38,336 nt of DNA from a virus. The notes under the pieces were generated by a model. It was given only the letters and a program-made list of their open reading frames with translations, searched no databases and was not told the DNA's origin. Positions 25,683 to 34,577 of this stretch are shown in pieces. The translations under genes were made by a program, and so were the position numbers. The stretch lies in the IMG/VR virus record IMGVR_UViG_3300033153_011373, positions 1 to 38,336 of that record, one strand, 5' to 3'. Every line of letters starts with the position of its first letter. Positions within the stretch are counted from its first letter, which is position 1.

Positions 25683-26150
25683 CTATTGCCCCCACATCAA
25701 AAGCTTCAGGGTCACTTCGGCGGGTGCAATCGTAGCAGGCAGCTCGATCATACCGCCTAAATCATATGTGGTGTCCACCGAAGATCCCATCAGTCGTACG
25801 GCGGTCTCCGCGCCGGCTGAATCTTCCGCCAGGGCACCGCTGGTCGAATCGGCCGCCGCCGTACTTCCGGTAACCGCGCCCTGGGTAAAGATTTTGATTT
25901 TGTGATTGGCCTGGTCATACTTGTAAACAAAGCCGTTGGCCGGCGGCTGCTGGATTTCCACAAACTCGATGGCTTTTTTAAAACCAAACATCGATTTGTC
26001 GGGCAGCGGAACCCCGCCGGTCGGATAAGTCAACGCGCCGTCGCCGAACGTAATTTCCGGCATGGATATGATTCGGGACGCGCTCGGTATGATATTGCGG
26101 TCCTGCGCAGGAATCGAAACCGAAACGTCCGCAGATGCTAATGCTGTCAT
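25683..26150 (-). CDS. Small structural / decoration-type phage protein
   Basis: The ATG at 26150 has AGGAGG at 8 nt; the longer reading to 26192 starts without an RBS. The protein has 155 residues, is beta-rich and Ala/Gly/Thr-rich (ALASADVSVSIPAQDRNII, EITFGDGALTYPTGG, GFVYKYDQANHKIKIF). The pattern resembles small head or tail decoration proteins encoded after capsid genes. Function inferred from position. Confidence 0.6.
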   Translation of the reverse strand: MTALASADVSVSIPAQDRNIIPSASRIISMPEITFGDGALTYPTGGVPLPDKSMFGFKKAIEFVEIQQPPANGFVYKYDQANHKIKIFTQGAVTGSTAAADSTSGALAEDSAGAETAVRLMGSSVDTTYDLGGMIELPATIAPAEVTLKLLMWGQ

Positions 26151-26172
26151 TGTGTTATCCTCCTTTGGATGT

Positions 26173-26214
26173 CCGGTTGGCCCTGCCCGCAAGCAGAACC
26201 AACCGGCTTTTTTT
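26173..26214 (+). terminator. Terminator-like hairpin reading on the plus strand
   Basis: CCGGTTGG (26173-26180) pairs with CCAACCGG (26199-26206), followed on the plus strand by CTTTTTTT. No plus-strand gene precedes it, so it may block antisense transcription, or act only as an RNA hairpin between two leftward genes. Confidence 0.5.
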
Positions 26215-26231
26215 CAATCAACATTCACTTG

Positions 26232-26261
26232 CCCGGCGAAGCCTTTTCAGGCGAAGCCGGG
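26232..26261. repeat. GC-rich hairpin 3' of the 152-aa gene
   Basis: CCCGGC (26232-26237) pairs with GCCGGG (26256-26261), with an inner GCC/GGC pair and a loop containing TTTTCA. It lies just after the stop at 26268 on the minus strand. There is no T-run, so it is more likely an mRNA-stabilising or REP-like hairpin than a terminator. Confidence 0.5.
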
Positions 26262-26267
26262 TCAATC

Positions 26268-26726
26268 CTATGTCGTTTCGGTCATACCGCTCAAATTGGC
26301 AAACATTTCGTCTCTGGGCGTTACCACCAATACCGGACGCACATGGCCGGCCGCGCCGGTACCGGTGGCCTGAACCGTTATCTCAAAGACGACTTCCTGA
26401 CCCGGCTCAAGCTCCTCGCCGCGAGCGGCCACGTCATACATTAATTTACCCTGGGCGGTTGTCAGCAGTTTTAAATGGCCGATATCGCCGTCGCCGCGAC
26501 CGGTATCACTGCCTGCGGTCGGCCGCTTGTCGAATTTGACTTCCGGCGTTGTGGTATCACCCCCGCAGGTTTCGATGACCACGGCTCCGGCATACTCAAC
26601 CCGGCATTTATACGGTATAACGAATACCGCCGCGTCCGCCGGGGCCTGATCCATATCAATACCTTCGGTATCGTCGTAATCGACCAGATAATTACACGGC
26701 AGGGCGACTTTTCCTTGCTGTAGCAT
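26268..26726 (-). CDS. Small structural protein following the capsid gene
   Basis: The protein has 152 residues. The RBS is AGGAGG at 8 nt. It is beta-rich, hydrophobic and Val/Thr-rich (AAVFVIPYKCRVEYAGAVVI, EVVFEITVQATGTGAAGHV) with a Gly/Asp/Arg stretch. The strand pattern is that of capsid decoration or minor head proteins, and it is the first gene after the major capsid gene. No motif identifies a specific family. Confidence 0.6.
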   Translation of the reverse strand: MLQQGKVALPCNYLVDYDDTEGIDMDQAPADAAVFVIPYKCRVEYAGAVVIETCGGDTTTPEVKFDKRPTAGSDTGRGDGDIGHLKLLTTAQGKLMYDVAARGEELEPGQEVVFEITVQATGTGAAGHVRPVLVVTPRDEMFANLSGMTETT

Positions 26727-26750
26727 GGCTTATCCTCCTTTGTTGTTAAT

Positions 26751-26775
26751 CCCGCCCCCGCTTGGCGAAGGCGGG
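26751..26775. repeat. GC-rich inverted repeat between capsid and next gene
   Basis: CCCGCC pairs with GGCGGG around a CCGCTTGGCGAA loop. A related CCCGCCAAGGCGGG motif occurs near 29110. This looks like a REP-like or host-derived palindrome that could stabilise the capsid mRNA. Confidence 0.45.
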
Positions 26776-26814
26776 AGGTTAATTTTCATCGCCGCCGGGC
26801 TTTTTTAGCCCCTG

Positions 26815-27771
26815 TTACGATGATCCGATGCGAACGACCTTGGCTTTCAGATCGTCAGCCGAATCCCAGTAGACGTCGAATACGACAATCCCATACCAGA
26901 TGACCGCTTTGCGGCGGCCGAAATCGCCCTGGTAGTTGGGATTGGCCCGCAAATGCGGGTAGTCAACCTCCACGCGGGCTACGGCTTCGTCGCCGAACAC
27001 CACGCCTTCGCCCAGTACGCTGCCGGATCCGACACCATTGGAAAAGGCGTCTTCATGGGTTACTTCCACCGCCCGGATCTGTTCTACGCGGCCGATCTCG
27101 CTCTTGAAGATCAAATCGCCTTTGCGCAGGTATTTAAACCAGTCTTCGATGGCCTTGTCGTCCTTCAAACCGCGCAGGGCTTTGGTGGCAAACAGACCGA
27201 CGTAGTGGTCGCCTTCGTAAAAGGGAACATGCAGATCGTTTGCCATGTAGTCCCGAATAACGCCCATATGGGCCTTGGTCAGGTTATACAGCGCCTGGGT
27301 GGACGGCGTACCGTCCGTGTCCCATGTTCCGCCGGTGAGCGACGTGGGGATAAAGATGATTTTGGCGTTTTTGAACCCGTCGGCCGCCGCGATATCCATG
27401 CATTTTTGCATCTGGATCGTTAATTTTTTCTGGGCGCCGTCCTTGGGAGCGAACTTGGAAAGCTCCTGCATCAGGTTGGTATATTCCACACCACGGCCCC
27501 ACTCTTTAATCGTGATGGCACGAGTTCCCATTTGCAGCTTGTCGATGGGAACGCGGGTGCTCTCGTCCAACTCCCCGTAATTGGTAGGTACGTCCAGCTC
27601 TTCCCAATAAGCCAGGTTGACGGTCTCGCCCATCTTGCGGCCGAACTCTTGCACTTTGGTGGTAAACGGCACCACAACCATCTTTTGGGCCGCCGTTTCC
27701 ATCAGCTTATTGGACAAAGCGTGGTTTTTATAAACGCCGTCCGCAGCATCGTAAGTCCAGGTTGTTTCCAT
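26815..27771 (-). CDS. Major capsid protein (N4-gp56 family)
   Basis: The protein has 318 residues. RBS AAAGGAGG. The sequence follows the N4-gp56 family plan: an N-terminal KNHALSNKLMETAAQKMV segment, a strand region FTTKVQEFGRKMGETVNLA, then PTNYGELDESTRVPIDKLQM and TRAITIKEWGRGVEY, a helical core (LTIQMQKCMDIAAADGF), and a C-terminal beta region (FGDEAVARVEVDYPHLRANP). HK97-like fold monomers of this family form T=7 shells in several podovirus-like phages. It follows a charged scaffold-type gene, as usual. Confidence is moderate to high. Confidence 0.85.
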   Translation of the reverse strand: METTWTYDAADGVYKNHALSNKLMETAAQKMVVVPFTTKVQEFGRKMGETVNLAYWEELDVPTNYGELDESTRVPIDKLQMGTRAITIKEWGRGVEYTNLMQELSKFAPKDGAQKKLTIQMQKCMDIAAADGFKNAKIIFIPTSLTGGTWDTDGTPSTQALYNLTKAHMGVIRDYMANDLHVPFYEGDHYVGLFATKALRGLKDDKAIEDWFKYLRKGDLIFKSEIGRVEQIRAVEVTHEDAFSNGVGSGSVLGEGVVFGDEAVARVEVDYPHLRANPNYQGDFGRRKAVIWYGIVVFDVYWDSADDLKAKVVRIGSS

Positions 27772-27792
27772 GGGTTATGTCCTCCTTTGGGG

Positions 27793-28899
27793 TTAGAGGC
27801 GACGGCTTTCAACCGCCTTGTCTATCGCATCTCCAAAGGATATCCCTTCTGCGGGTATTCCCGTATCCGTGCCGTGCTTTCTGCCGGCGGCACTGGCTGA
27901 TAACGGCAGGTTAAGTTCCTGCTTAATTCGGGCGATTTCCGCCGCCTTGTGTTCTTTGGTTTTTTCAATCGCCCACTGAATCTGGTCGTCCAGGGCAATT
28001 TCCTCTCCTTTTTCGCTTTTAACGGGTGCTTTTTGCAGAAAATACAGCCAGGCCGGATCATTCGATTCAATGCCTTGACTTTTGGCCTGGCCGATAATTT
28101 CGTTTTCCTTGTTCAGCGCCCATTCGATCTGCTCGTCGAGGGTTAGCTCCGCGTCGCCTTCCCCTTTCTCAGGAGCAAAACTCGCTGCCCTGCGAAAAGC
28201 CGGGCTCAGCGGATCACGGCCGGCTTGGACCACTTTGGCTTCCACATACTTAAAGTCTTCGGGGTCCGCTTGGCCGGGGTCTTCAGCCGGAGCCGGAGGG
28301 GGGTCTGTCTTTATTTTTTCCGGCTCCGCTTCTTGAATTTTTGTTTGGACCTTTTCGGCGGCCTCTCTTTCAAACTTCCTGATATCCGCGTTCAAACCGG
28401 CCCACAAAGCCGCTACTTTTTTGGCATGCTCCGAATCTTCCGGATCCAGCTCGTCAATAGCAGCCAGCACCTCTTCATGTCGCTGCTTGGAATAATCTAA
28501 GACCTCTTTGTCCACCGACTCTTTGATTTGTACTTCCTTTTCCTTCTGCTCTTTGGACTCAAACTCAGAGATTCGCGATTTAAGCTGTGTCATTTTTTGA
28601 GCAAGGTCTTTTTTCTCCTGCTCGATTTTGGTGACGTGGGCCTGCTGCGTTTTGTAAGCTTTTTCCGCCTCCTCATGACTTTTAAAGCGGAAATTCTTTT
28701 CTTCAGCATCCGGGTCTTCAGAAGGTTTCTCTTTGTCCGGCTCGTCCTGGGTTTCAATGGCCGGGGCAGGACTTGCCGCCGTTGGTTCGACATCAGGGCC
28801 TGATCCGGGTTGCTGATCGGAGCTAAGATTAAATATCTCCGTTCCGACCACGCCGTGTTGACTCAGATCCGGCGTTGTCTGCTTGTCTTTATCCGTCAT
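27793..28899 (-). CDS. Scaffold-type head assembly protein
   Basis: The ATG at 28899 is preceded by AGAGGCGG; the longer reading to 28959 begins in the upstream region without an RBS. About 368 residues: Asp/Pro/Ala-rich start, long Lys/Glu coiled coil (about residues 70-160), Pro/Ala/Glu-rich middle (EPEKIKTDPPPAPAEDPG), and a repeated helical unit toward the end (LDEQIEWALNKEN, LDDQIQWAIEKTK). Highly charged, acidic, low-complexity and placed right before the major capsid gene, it fits a scaffolding protein that guides shell assembly and is later removed. No protease domain is visible. Confidence 0.75.
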   Translation of the reverse strand: MTDKDKQTTPDLSQHGVVGTEIFNLSSDQQPGSGPDVEPTAASPAPAIETQDEPDKEKPSEDPDAEEKNFRFKSHEEAEKAYKTQQAHVTKIEQEKKDLAQKMTQLKSRISEFESKEQKEKEVQIKESVDKEVLDYSKQRHEEVLAAIDELDPEDSEHAKKVAALWAGLNADIRKFEREAAEKVQTKIQEAEPEKIKTDPPPAPAEDPGQADPEDFKYVEAKVVQAGRDPLSPAFRRAASFAPEKGEGDAELTLDEQIEWALNKENEIIGQAKSQGIESNDPAWLYFLQKAPVKSEKGEEIALDDQIQWAIEKTKEHKAAEIARIKQELNLPLSASAAGRKHGTDTGIPAEGISFGDAIDKAVESRRL

Positions 28900-29001
28900 A
28901 GCCGCCTCTCTTTCTCTCCGGCGTTGTCCATAAAGGGGCCGGAGCCTGTTAGTTATCAACCGGCGTTATCCTTTAAAGGGGCCGATTGGCTTGGCGGGGA
29001 C

Positions 29002-29051
29002 AAAAAAAGGGCGTCTGGTGAGAGGGTGCGCTCGCACCAGCGCCCTTTTTT
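29002..29051. terminator. Strong bidirectional rho-independent terminator
   Basis: An A7 run (29002-29008) is followed by the stem GGGCG-T-CTGGTG pairing with CACCAG-CGCCC and a T6 run (29046-29051), with an inner alternative stem GGTGCG/CGCACC. It works for both strands. It lies between the 106-aa gene and the scaffold gene, so it separates the packaging/portal block from the capsid block. Confidence 0.85.
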
Positions 29052-29131
29052 GTTTACCTAATTCCGGCCTGGCCCAACCGAAATTAGACCCCTGTTTTTC
29101 ACAACATCCCGCCAAGGCGGGAATTTAAAAA

Positions 29132-29452
29132 CTACTTTTCTATTTTAAAATATTTATCCTGAAGCTCCTTGGCGGCTTTGCGGGCCGCGCCTTGCTTAAC
29201 ACCCAATTCTTTTAATATTTCGATATATGATTTCGCCTGGGAATCGTTCTTTACAAGCTCTTCCACCCTGGCGGTAAGTTTCTCATCGATCATTTTAACC
29301 AGCTCTTTACTGGCCTGCGCATTGAGTACGCCCAAAAAACCGGCTTGTTTTTCCAGTCGCTCTTTTTGCGCTTTTTCTGTCAGAACTTTCTGCCTTTCCT
29401 GATCCACCTCTTCAGGAACCATGCTGCCGAATCTAGTTTTAACTCCCGGCAT
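29132..29452 (-). CDS. Small helical phage protein downstream of portal
   Basis: The protein has 106 residues. Its start codon overlaps the portal stop (TAATG), so it is translationally coupled. It is almost entirely helical and charged (VDQERQKVLTEKAQKERLEK, LVKMIDEKLTARVEELVKND), ending in a basic ALGVKQGA-type turn and FKIEK. Proteins in this position often act as portal or head-assembly chaperones, but no motif proves it. Confidence 0.65.
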   Translation of the reverse strand: MPGVKTRFGSMVPEEVDQERQKVLTEKAQKERLEKQAGFLGVLNAQASKELVKMIDEKLTARVEELVKNDSQAKSYIEILKELGVKQGAARKAAKELQDKYFKIEK

Positions 29453-31338
29453 TACTGATCTCCTTGATCGCCCGGTTGCGGCTGCTGTCTTTGTGTCAGC
29501 GCCATGACTGCCTGGTAAAGGGCCATATCACGGGCGTCTTTTTCATCCTGCTCCGCTGCATCCATCCGGGCCTTTTCTTTTTCTTCAATCTCGGCAGCGG
29601 TATCGGCATCCACAAAAACACCCTCATCGGTCAGATTGATTCTCGATTCTAACGCCTTGATTACGCCGTATGGTTTGATATACGGCGCATAACGAGCCTT
29701 CTCGGATAATGGAATAATGACACTTCTCAAATTCATCAGGGTTTCGGCGTCCTTCATCAGCGCCTGGATGCCGGATACCGAAAACTCGCCCGACATGGAC
29801 GGCAAGCCCTCTACCGTATTGTCGGTTCTCAAAGACGGCCGAATACCGATCTGCTCCAACATCAATGTATCGCCGTCGAACATGCGGACGTAATCCGAAT
29901 AGCCGGCAAACGCCTCGATAACCTCCTGGGACGCATGTAATGTATGTACGGCTCCCAGTTCGATATTGCCGCCCATCAATCCGAAAACCGACATACCCTG
30001 ATCCAGATTCTGAGCACTCTCGCGCCAGGTCATATCCTGCCTCCAGCCGGGCAGTCCCTGCACCGCATCGGTCACGAAACTCCCGCGCTGAAACAACTGG
30101 TCACGATATTGCATGTTGGCCATGACCGAGCCGGAGACATCCCGTCGCGTGGTCGGACGGATGGCCTGATGGCCTTGAACGCTTTCGCGTACACAGTATT
30201 TTTTGCCGGGCCAATCTTCCACATCGTCTTTATCAACCAACCGGTCAACTTCAATTTCCACCGGCGGATCAACCACCCACCTCAAACCGTCGTCATGCAG
30301 GCACATCAGATTGCACATGGACTCCCATATGCTGCGCACACCTTCAATCAGACCCCGGCCGCCGAAAGCCAGTATATTGGGCAGGGGCGACCAAGAAATC
30401 CCGGGCCAGCGCAGCGACCTATACGGTACCGGCTTGGGCGCTTCGATGATACGATCTCCGGCTACCGTAAAATTGGCACTGGGCAAGAGAAGCTCCCCCT
30501 TTTTATCCAGCACAATCCCCCAAAATTCCGAAACCAAGATCATGGTTCTAAAATTAGACCTTTGCCAAATCTGTTTCTTACGGGCCGCTATCGCCTCTTT
30601 CGTCATCATGGGGTTTGAGGGTTCGGTCGCAGATGTGTCCTTGGCCCGCGCTACGTTCTCATATTTGCCTATCTTTTCGCCTTCAAGCAGTACAAAATAG
30701 TCGAGCCATTCCTGATGTATCCAATACATACCGCCCTGGGGATCTCGCGCACTGGCGTCGGGATCCCGGTTGATCTTCCACGGCTCCACAAGATCATAAA
30801 CAAGGCCCCGGCCGGGCACGAAACGCGGAATCATTTCCATACTTTCGCCGATAGCCAGCGCCATTAAATTGGCATCCGAAAACTTTAAAACAAAATTTCC
30901 TTTGGTCTTTGAATTTTGACTATTAAGCACCATACGCCAGAACTCGGCTGCGGTCTTGTCTTTGGCATTCTGGACCGACAGGTAATCCGGTGAAAATGCT
31001 TTTTTAATGGCCGATGCGCCGAACTGCACCGACTCAAACGGGCGCGGCACGATAATACGTGATTGCCACGCGGCTTTATTTTTATAGGACGCTGGCTCCT
31101 TCTCATTATAAACATTCCAGCATTCCTCCTGGGCTCGGCGAATCTCTTTTTTATCATCCACGGACTTTTTGATGCAGTCGTTCAGATAATCGACAAAATG
31201 CCGCTCATCTTCCAGGGCATAGGCCTTGGCTGCCTCTTTTCTTTCCTCAAGTTCTTGAGGGTCCATGTCCTGTTGCGTAACTATGGCTCTGTGGCGATCT
31301 TTTAATTCGTTGATATTGCCGCCCATTTCTATCGGCAT
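29452..31338 (-). CDS. Portal protein
   Basis: The protein has 628 residues. The start follows GGAT. The N-terminal helical region is followed by WQSRIIVPRPFESVQFGASA, a Trp/Tyr-rich shaft (FWRMVLNSQNSKTKG, MYWIHQEWLDYFVL), an ISWSPLPNILAFGGRGLIEG segment, a long helical stem (WESMCNLMCLHDDGLRW) and a C-terminal acidic helix (AAEIEEKEKARMDAAEQDEK) with a Gln/Pro-rich tail. This corresponds to a large podovirus-type portal ring, the dodecamer through which DNA passes. The placement next to TerL and before the scaffold and capsid genes agrees. Confidence 0.8.
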   Translation of the reverse strand: MPIEMGGNINELKDRHRAIVTQQDMDPQELEERKEAAKAYALEDERHFVDYLNDCIKKSVDDKKEIRRAQEECWNVYNEKEPASYKNKAAWQSRIIVPRPFESVQFGASAIKKAFSPDYLSVQNAKDKTAAEFWRMVLNSQNSKTKGNFVLKFSDANLMALAIGESMEMIPRFVPGRGLVYDLVEPWKINRDPDASARDPQGGMYWIHQEWLDYFVLLEGEKIGKYENVARAKDTSATEPSNPMMTKEAIAARKKQIWQRSNFRTMILVSEFWGIVLDKKGELLLPSANFTVAGDRIIEAPKPVPYRSLRWPGISWSPLPNILAFGGRGLIEGVRSIWESMCNLMCLHDDGLRWVVDPPVEIEVDRLVDKDDVEDWPGKKYCVRESVQGHQAIRPTTRRDVSGSVMANMQYRDQLFQRGSFVTDAVQGLPGWRQDMTWRESAQNLDQGMSVFGLMGGNIELGAVHTLHASQEVIEAFAGYSDYVRMFDGDTLMLEQIGIRPSLRTDNTVEGLPSMSGEFSVSGIQALMKDAETLMNLRSVIIPLSEKARYAPYIKPYGVIKALESRINLTDEGVFVDADTAAEIEEKEKARMDAAEQDEKDARDMALYQAVMALTQRQQPQPGDQGDQ

Positions 31339-31340
31339 CT

Positions 31341-31595
31341 TTAAAATCCTGTACCCGGCGCACCCGGGAAGGTGCGTTCGAAGTTTCTATTAAAAATCTC
31401 TCTTTTACTGACCGGCCGTCTATTGGTTTCCCGTGATTTGCAATGCGCGGCACAATTAGCGGGATTAGGCTCGCCGTTGTGTCCCATCACCGGATGCGTC
31501 TCTCCGCCGCAATCCGTGCATTTAAAGATCTCGGAACCTTTATCATGCGGCCCGCCCTGTCTCATTTCCCAGTATCGATCATAAAAGCCACTCAT
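31341..31595 (-). CDS. Small Cys/His-rich (zinc-binding) phage protein
   Basis: The protein has 84 residues. A GGAGG lies about 11 nt upstream. The centre has CTDCGGETH, then HNGEPNPANCAAHC, a set of Cys/His ligands for one zinc ion. The C-terminus is basic (KREIFNRNFERTFPG). Such small Zn proteins recur between terminase and portal genes in phages. Their role is unknown; DNA binding at the packaging motor is a possibility. Confidence 0.65.
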   Translation of the reverse strand: MSGFYDRYWEMRQGGPHDKGSEIFKCTDCGGETHPVMGHNGEPNPANCAAHCKSRETNRRPVSKREIFNRNFERTFPGAPGTGF

Positions 31596-31650
31596 GTTTC
31601 ACAAATCCTCCGTCTGGAGTCGATAAAATACATTTGGCATGTTTATATCT

Positions 31651-31770
31651 TCATTCTTCAAGCTTTTTTAATCTCTCAAAAACCTCAACCTCTTTGGGAA
31701 TCTCGGCTACCTCGTCCAACCAAATCCCTGCTCCATATTCTTTTATTTCCACCTTTTCACTCATATTCAT
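31651..31770 (-). CDS. Tiny phage protein coupled to the terminase stop
   Basis: 39 residues, MNMSEKVEIKEYGAGIWL continuing DEVAEIPKEVEVFERLKKL. The start overlaps the terminase stop (ATGA), so translational coupling is plausible even without an RBS. An alternative start is the second ATG at 31764. The sequence is a plausible small beta-alpha unit. No family is recognised. Confidence 0.5.
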   Translation of the reverse strand: MNMSEKVEIKEYGAGIWLDEVAEIPKEVEVFERLKKLEE

Positions 31771-33215
31771 ATCATCGGAGGAGGCACACCCTGGTTATAC
31801 ACCGCCGTACTGCTTGGAGCATAACTCAATGCCCGCCTCATCGGATTTTGCCTTTTTTTGTTTTTCCCTGCTTTCCGGTCCTCATATTCATACGGAAATA
31901 TAATCGAAACCCCGTAAGCAAACGCATTGCCCAAATGCGCATGGTTGTCGTTCTGCACGGGCAAAGTCCCAATAATCCGTCCCGAATTATCCGTTTTCCA
32001 ATGCCACCCGCCGTTTAAAGCTCTGTGCAGATTATAGGCGGTGGATGACAGTAAAATCTTTATCTCACCGTCCGGAGCCAAACGACCGAGCGCCGTTTTT
32101 GTGGGTTGTATTCGGGCTTTCCAACGGGTCGGGCCGGGTTCGAATCTTGTTTTAAACAAATCCTCGACGACCTTGGAAGTTGACATCGTAACCGTGCTTT
32201 GATCCGGCGTCCGCATGGTCGGATCGCCGATATCGCGCCAGTCTTGAATTTTGTCTCTGTACTTGGGAGAACTCAGGGCGGGTTGAACGATATGGGTTAT
32301 CAATTCGCGCATAGCCATACCGGGGCCGTCAAATGCTTGATGTATCCAGAGTTTTCCCGGCGAAACCAACTGGCCGATAATACAGGCCGGATGATGCCAG
32401 GCATCATAAAAACGCACACCCACCGCACCGGGTATCACCGGCAATTCTTTTTTTGAAAAATGCTTATCAGGATTATATTCAGGCGTTACCGCCTTACCGA
32501 GCTGAACCGGGGCTGCCCGGCCCTTGACATAGCGAGCGTATTTGCCTTTATCTCCCTTAAACGCCGCTATATTAGCTAGGCGTGACATCGGGGCTAAATA
32601 TTTATTCTCGCCATAAGGTATATTAAAAACCTTTTTAACAATCTTCAGACCGGAAGCCGGATCTTCGGCCACGATTTCCGGTTCATTGGCGACTTCTTCG
32701 GTCCAATGATCTTCGTCGGCAGGGTTTTGGGAAATCTGCACCCGCAGGATCGTATCTCGCTGTCTGGCCGCTCGCGCAATCGATAGATCATAAACTTCGC
32801 GGGGCAAGCCGGCATTGGCCTTTTCTTTAATGGGGGCCGGTTCTTCCAGCCAGATTATTGCATACTGCGGGCCTTGCAGCTTGGACAGCGCCGCCGGATC
32901 ATCAATACCGAACAGATCCATCTCGACCTTCGGTGTCGAATGGATGATCATCTTTTTATAATCATCCTTAAAAGTAACAAATTTTCCTAAAACTTCTTGG
33001 ATGTCCGGGGAGGTGGAAATTTTGATATTCTGGTGGGTATCGCGAATCAATGCGCCGCGTATATCTTTTTGGCAGCGTTCGGCATGCCGGATCAGACCGG
33101 CGACGCCGGCAAAGGTCTTACCTTCACCCATCGGCCCTTTCAATATAACGATATGAGCATCTGTGTGCACAAATGCGCTTTGGGTGGGTGAAAGATCAAA
33201 AACCAAATCCGACAT
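31767..33215 (-). CDS. terL: Terminase large subunit (ATPase + nuclease)
   Basis: About 482 residues from the ATG at 33215 (a TTG one codon earlier is less likely). The ATPase has Walker A GPMGEGKT (about 27-34) and Walker B YAIIWLEE (about 118-125), followed by an SxNP-type motif (QISQNPADEDHW) in the coupling-motif position. The RNase H-like nuclease has VRFYDAW (Asp about 271), RDIGDPTMR and a C-terminal NDNHAHLGNAFAYG that supplies the last acidic and His residues. It drives DNA packaging with the small subunit encoded just upstream. Compared with typical TerL (450-600 residues) the length is normal. Confidence 0.88.
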   Translation of the reverse strand: MSDLVFDLSPTQSAFVHTDAHIVILKGPMGEGKTFAGVAGLIRHAERCQKDIRGALIRDTHQNIKISTSPDIQEVLGKFVTFKDDYKKMIIHSTPKVEMDLFGIDDPAALSKLQGPQYAIIWLEEPAPIKEKANAGLPREVYDLSIARAARQRDTILRVQISQNPADEDHWTEEVANEPEIVAEDPASGLKIVKKVFNIPYGENKYLAPMSRLANIAAFKGDKGKYARYVKGRAAPVQLGKAVTPEYNPDKHFSKKELPVIPGAVGVRFYDAWHHPACIIGQLVSPGKLWIHQAFDGPGMAMRELITHIVQPALSSPKYRDKIQDWRDIGDPTMRTPDQSTVTMSTSKVVEDLFKTRFEPGPTRWKARIQPTKTALGRLAPDGEIKILLSSTAYNLHRALNGGWHWKTDNSGRIIGTLPVQNDNHAHLGNAFAYGVSIIFPYEYEDRKAGKNKKRQNPMRRALSYAPSSTAVYNQGVPPPMI

Positions 33216-33233
33216 CAAATAAATCCCTGTTGT

Positions 33234-33893
33234 TTAGTTTTGCCGGTCGGCAATTTTAACGACATACGGTTTAAAACCATCCATTTTATCGCCCGATTGA
33301 AATTTTTCATAATCCTCACTGCTGTCGATAATAATAATTCGGCCCTTGGTTTCATCATCCAACAGGCCGGCGTTTTTCAGCTTCAATTCGATGATTTTAG
33401 TTGCCATATTCATCGCTTTGATTCGTTGGGCCTGCATGCGGGCATCTTTAAGCACATAACCGATTGCCCGGCGCACAATTTGCTTAACAATATTCTTACG
33501 GTCTTTTTCCTGTTCAACCGGCGAGTTTAAAAGCTGAATCCAGCTATCCAATTCACCGCCAATCAGCGCCGTCGCCTCGGTCAAACGGTCTGCAAGCTCT
33601 TTAGGATCTTCCTTAGCCCAATCCAGACACTGTTTTTCCATTTCCTCCAGCGCATCCAGATCTTTGGGCAGTTCTTTATCAACATGGCTGCGGATGGTTT
33701 TAAAAGCGTCATCGTTGATTTGATCTTTGATTTTGGCAACATACCGGGTAACCGACGAATCGGACACGTCCGCTCTATACTCGGTGCGCAAAATTTCGGC
33801 GATCTTCTTAGCCACGGTAATGCCGTTTTTCATTAAATTCTGTACGGTCTCGGCATGACCCAGCTTTTCGATCTTTGACTGCGTGTTTGCCAT
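33234..33893 (-). CDS. Terminase small subunit-like protein
   Basis: About 219 residues from the ATG at 33893, which has GAGG at 6 nt; the longer start at 33917 has no RBS. The N-terminal half contains a probable helix-turn-helix (TVAKKIAEILRTEYRADVSD, SSVTRYVAKIKDQ), then an Ala/Glu/Lys-rich helical middle and a short strand end (RIIIIDSSEDYEKF). Small terminases carry an N-terminal DNA-binding HTH and a helical oligomerisation core. It is directly upstream of TerL with 19 nt spacing. The role is inferred. Confidence 0.7.
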   Translation of the reverse strand: MANTQSKIEKLGHAETVQNLMKNGITVAKKIAEILRTEYRADVSDSSVTRYVAKIKDQINDDAFKTIRSHVDKELPKDLDALEEMEKQCLDWAKEDPKELADRLTEATALIGGELDSWIQLLNSPVEQEKDRKNIVKQIVRRAIGYVLKDARMQAQRIKAMNMATKIIELKLKNAGLLDDETKGRIIIIDSSEDYEKFQSGDKMDGFKPYVVKIADRQN

Positions 33894-33981
33894 AAAAATC
33901 CTCAAACAACCATTCAAAATTCTAAAAACGCTTTTATTCGGCCTGTCGCGTTGCAGATAGAAAGATTTTAAGCGTGTCGCT

Positions 33982-33987
33982 ATTATA
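33982..33987 (-). promoter_or_regulatory. Possible -10 element for the leftward late operon
   Basis: On the minus strand the sequence reads TGATATAATAG, with TATAAT at 33987-33982, about 90 nt upstream of the terminase small-subunit ATG. No good -35 is found at 17 nt (the hexamer is CGGGAT), so activation by a phage factor would be needed. Low confidence. Confidence 0.4.
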
Positions 33988-34508
33988 TCACAGGTTTTTT
34001 GAAGATCCCGGCCGACAGGGGATGAAAAAATTATTTTTACTCTATTTTGCTTTATTTTGCTTTATTTAATGTTGCGTTTACCTTTCTTACCTAAAAAAGT
34101 GCTTGACAAGGGTATTTTCCCCGTTCCCCGGCTGTGATTCCCGTTCCCTCCTTCTGATCAAAAAAGTATTGATGAAAAGTTTGAAAAATCCCACACCAAA
34201 CAGAGTGTGATGGGGGGAGGAGTCCCGGATCTCCCTCTTTTCGATTTCGCGTTTTCGACATCCGGCTGCTTGCGCTTCGGTCTCAACACTTCTTTACCAC
34301 CAGGCCCAGGAAACGAAATCACATTTAAAAAAGGGTATGGATTTTTTTTATCCGCTTTCCGGGATTTTGTGATTTCGGGGATATTAAAAAAGGATTTGAT
34401 CTGAAAAACTGAAAGTGACTAGGGAAAGAAAAAAGTTGATTTAAACTCCTCTTTACTATAAAGATTAATTATACCGTAGGGCATACGGAAATTAACGCCT
34501 GTCAGATA

Positions 34509-34577
34509 TGAGAATGTGAGACCTGGGGAACAAGGGTTGGTTCGTAGCTGTAAAAGTTCTCATCTTGGGCAGTCTCA
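34509..34577. other. Possible structured RNA element with interleaved inverted repeats
   Basis: TGAGACCTG (34517-34525) can pair with CAGTCTCA (34570-34577) with one bulge, and a GAAC/GTTC stem lies inside. In addition TGAGAA (34509-34514) is complementary to TTCTCA (34557-34562), which would cross the main stem as a pseudoknot. No known class is recognised and no gene follows closely. Confidence 0.3.

Noticed and set aside
34207-34404. 65-codon rightward ORF
   Set aside because: Preceded by a hairpin and purine-rich run that mimics an RBS; the translation is Phe/Gly/Leu-rich and not protein-like.
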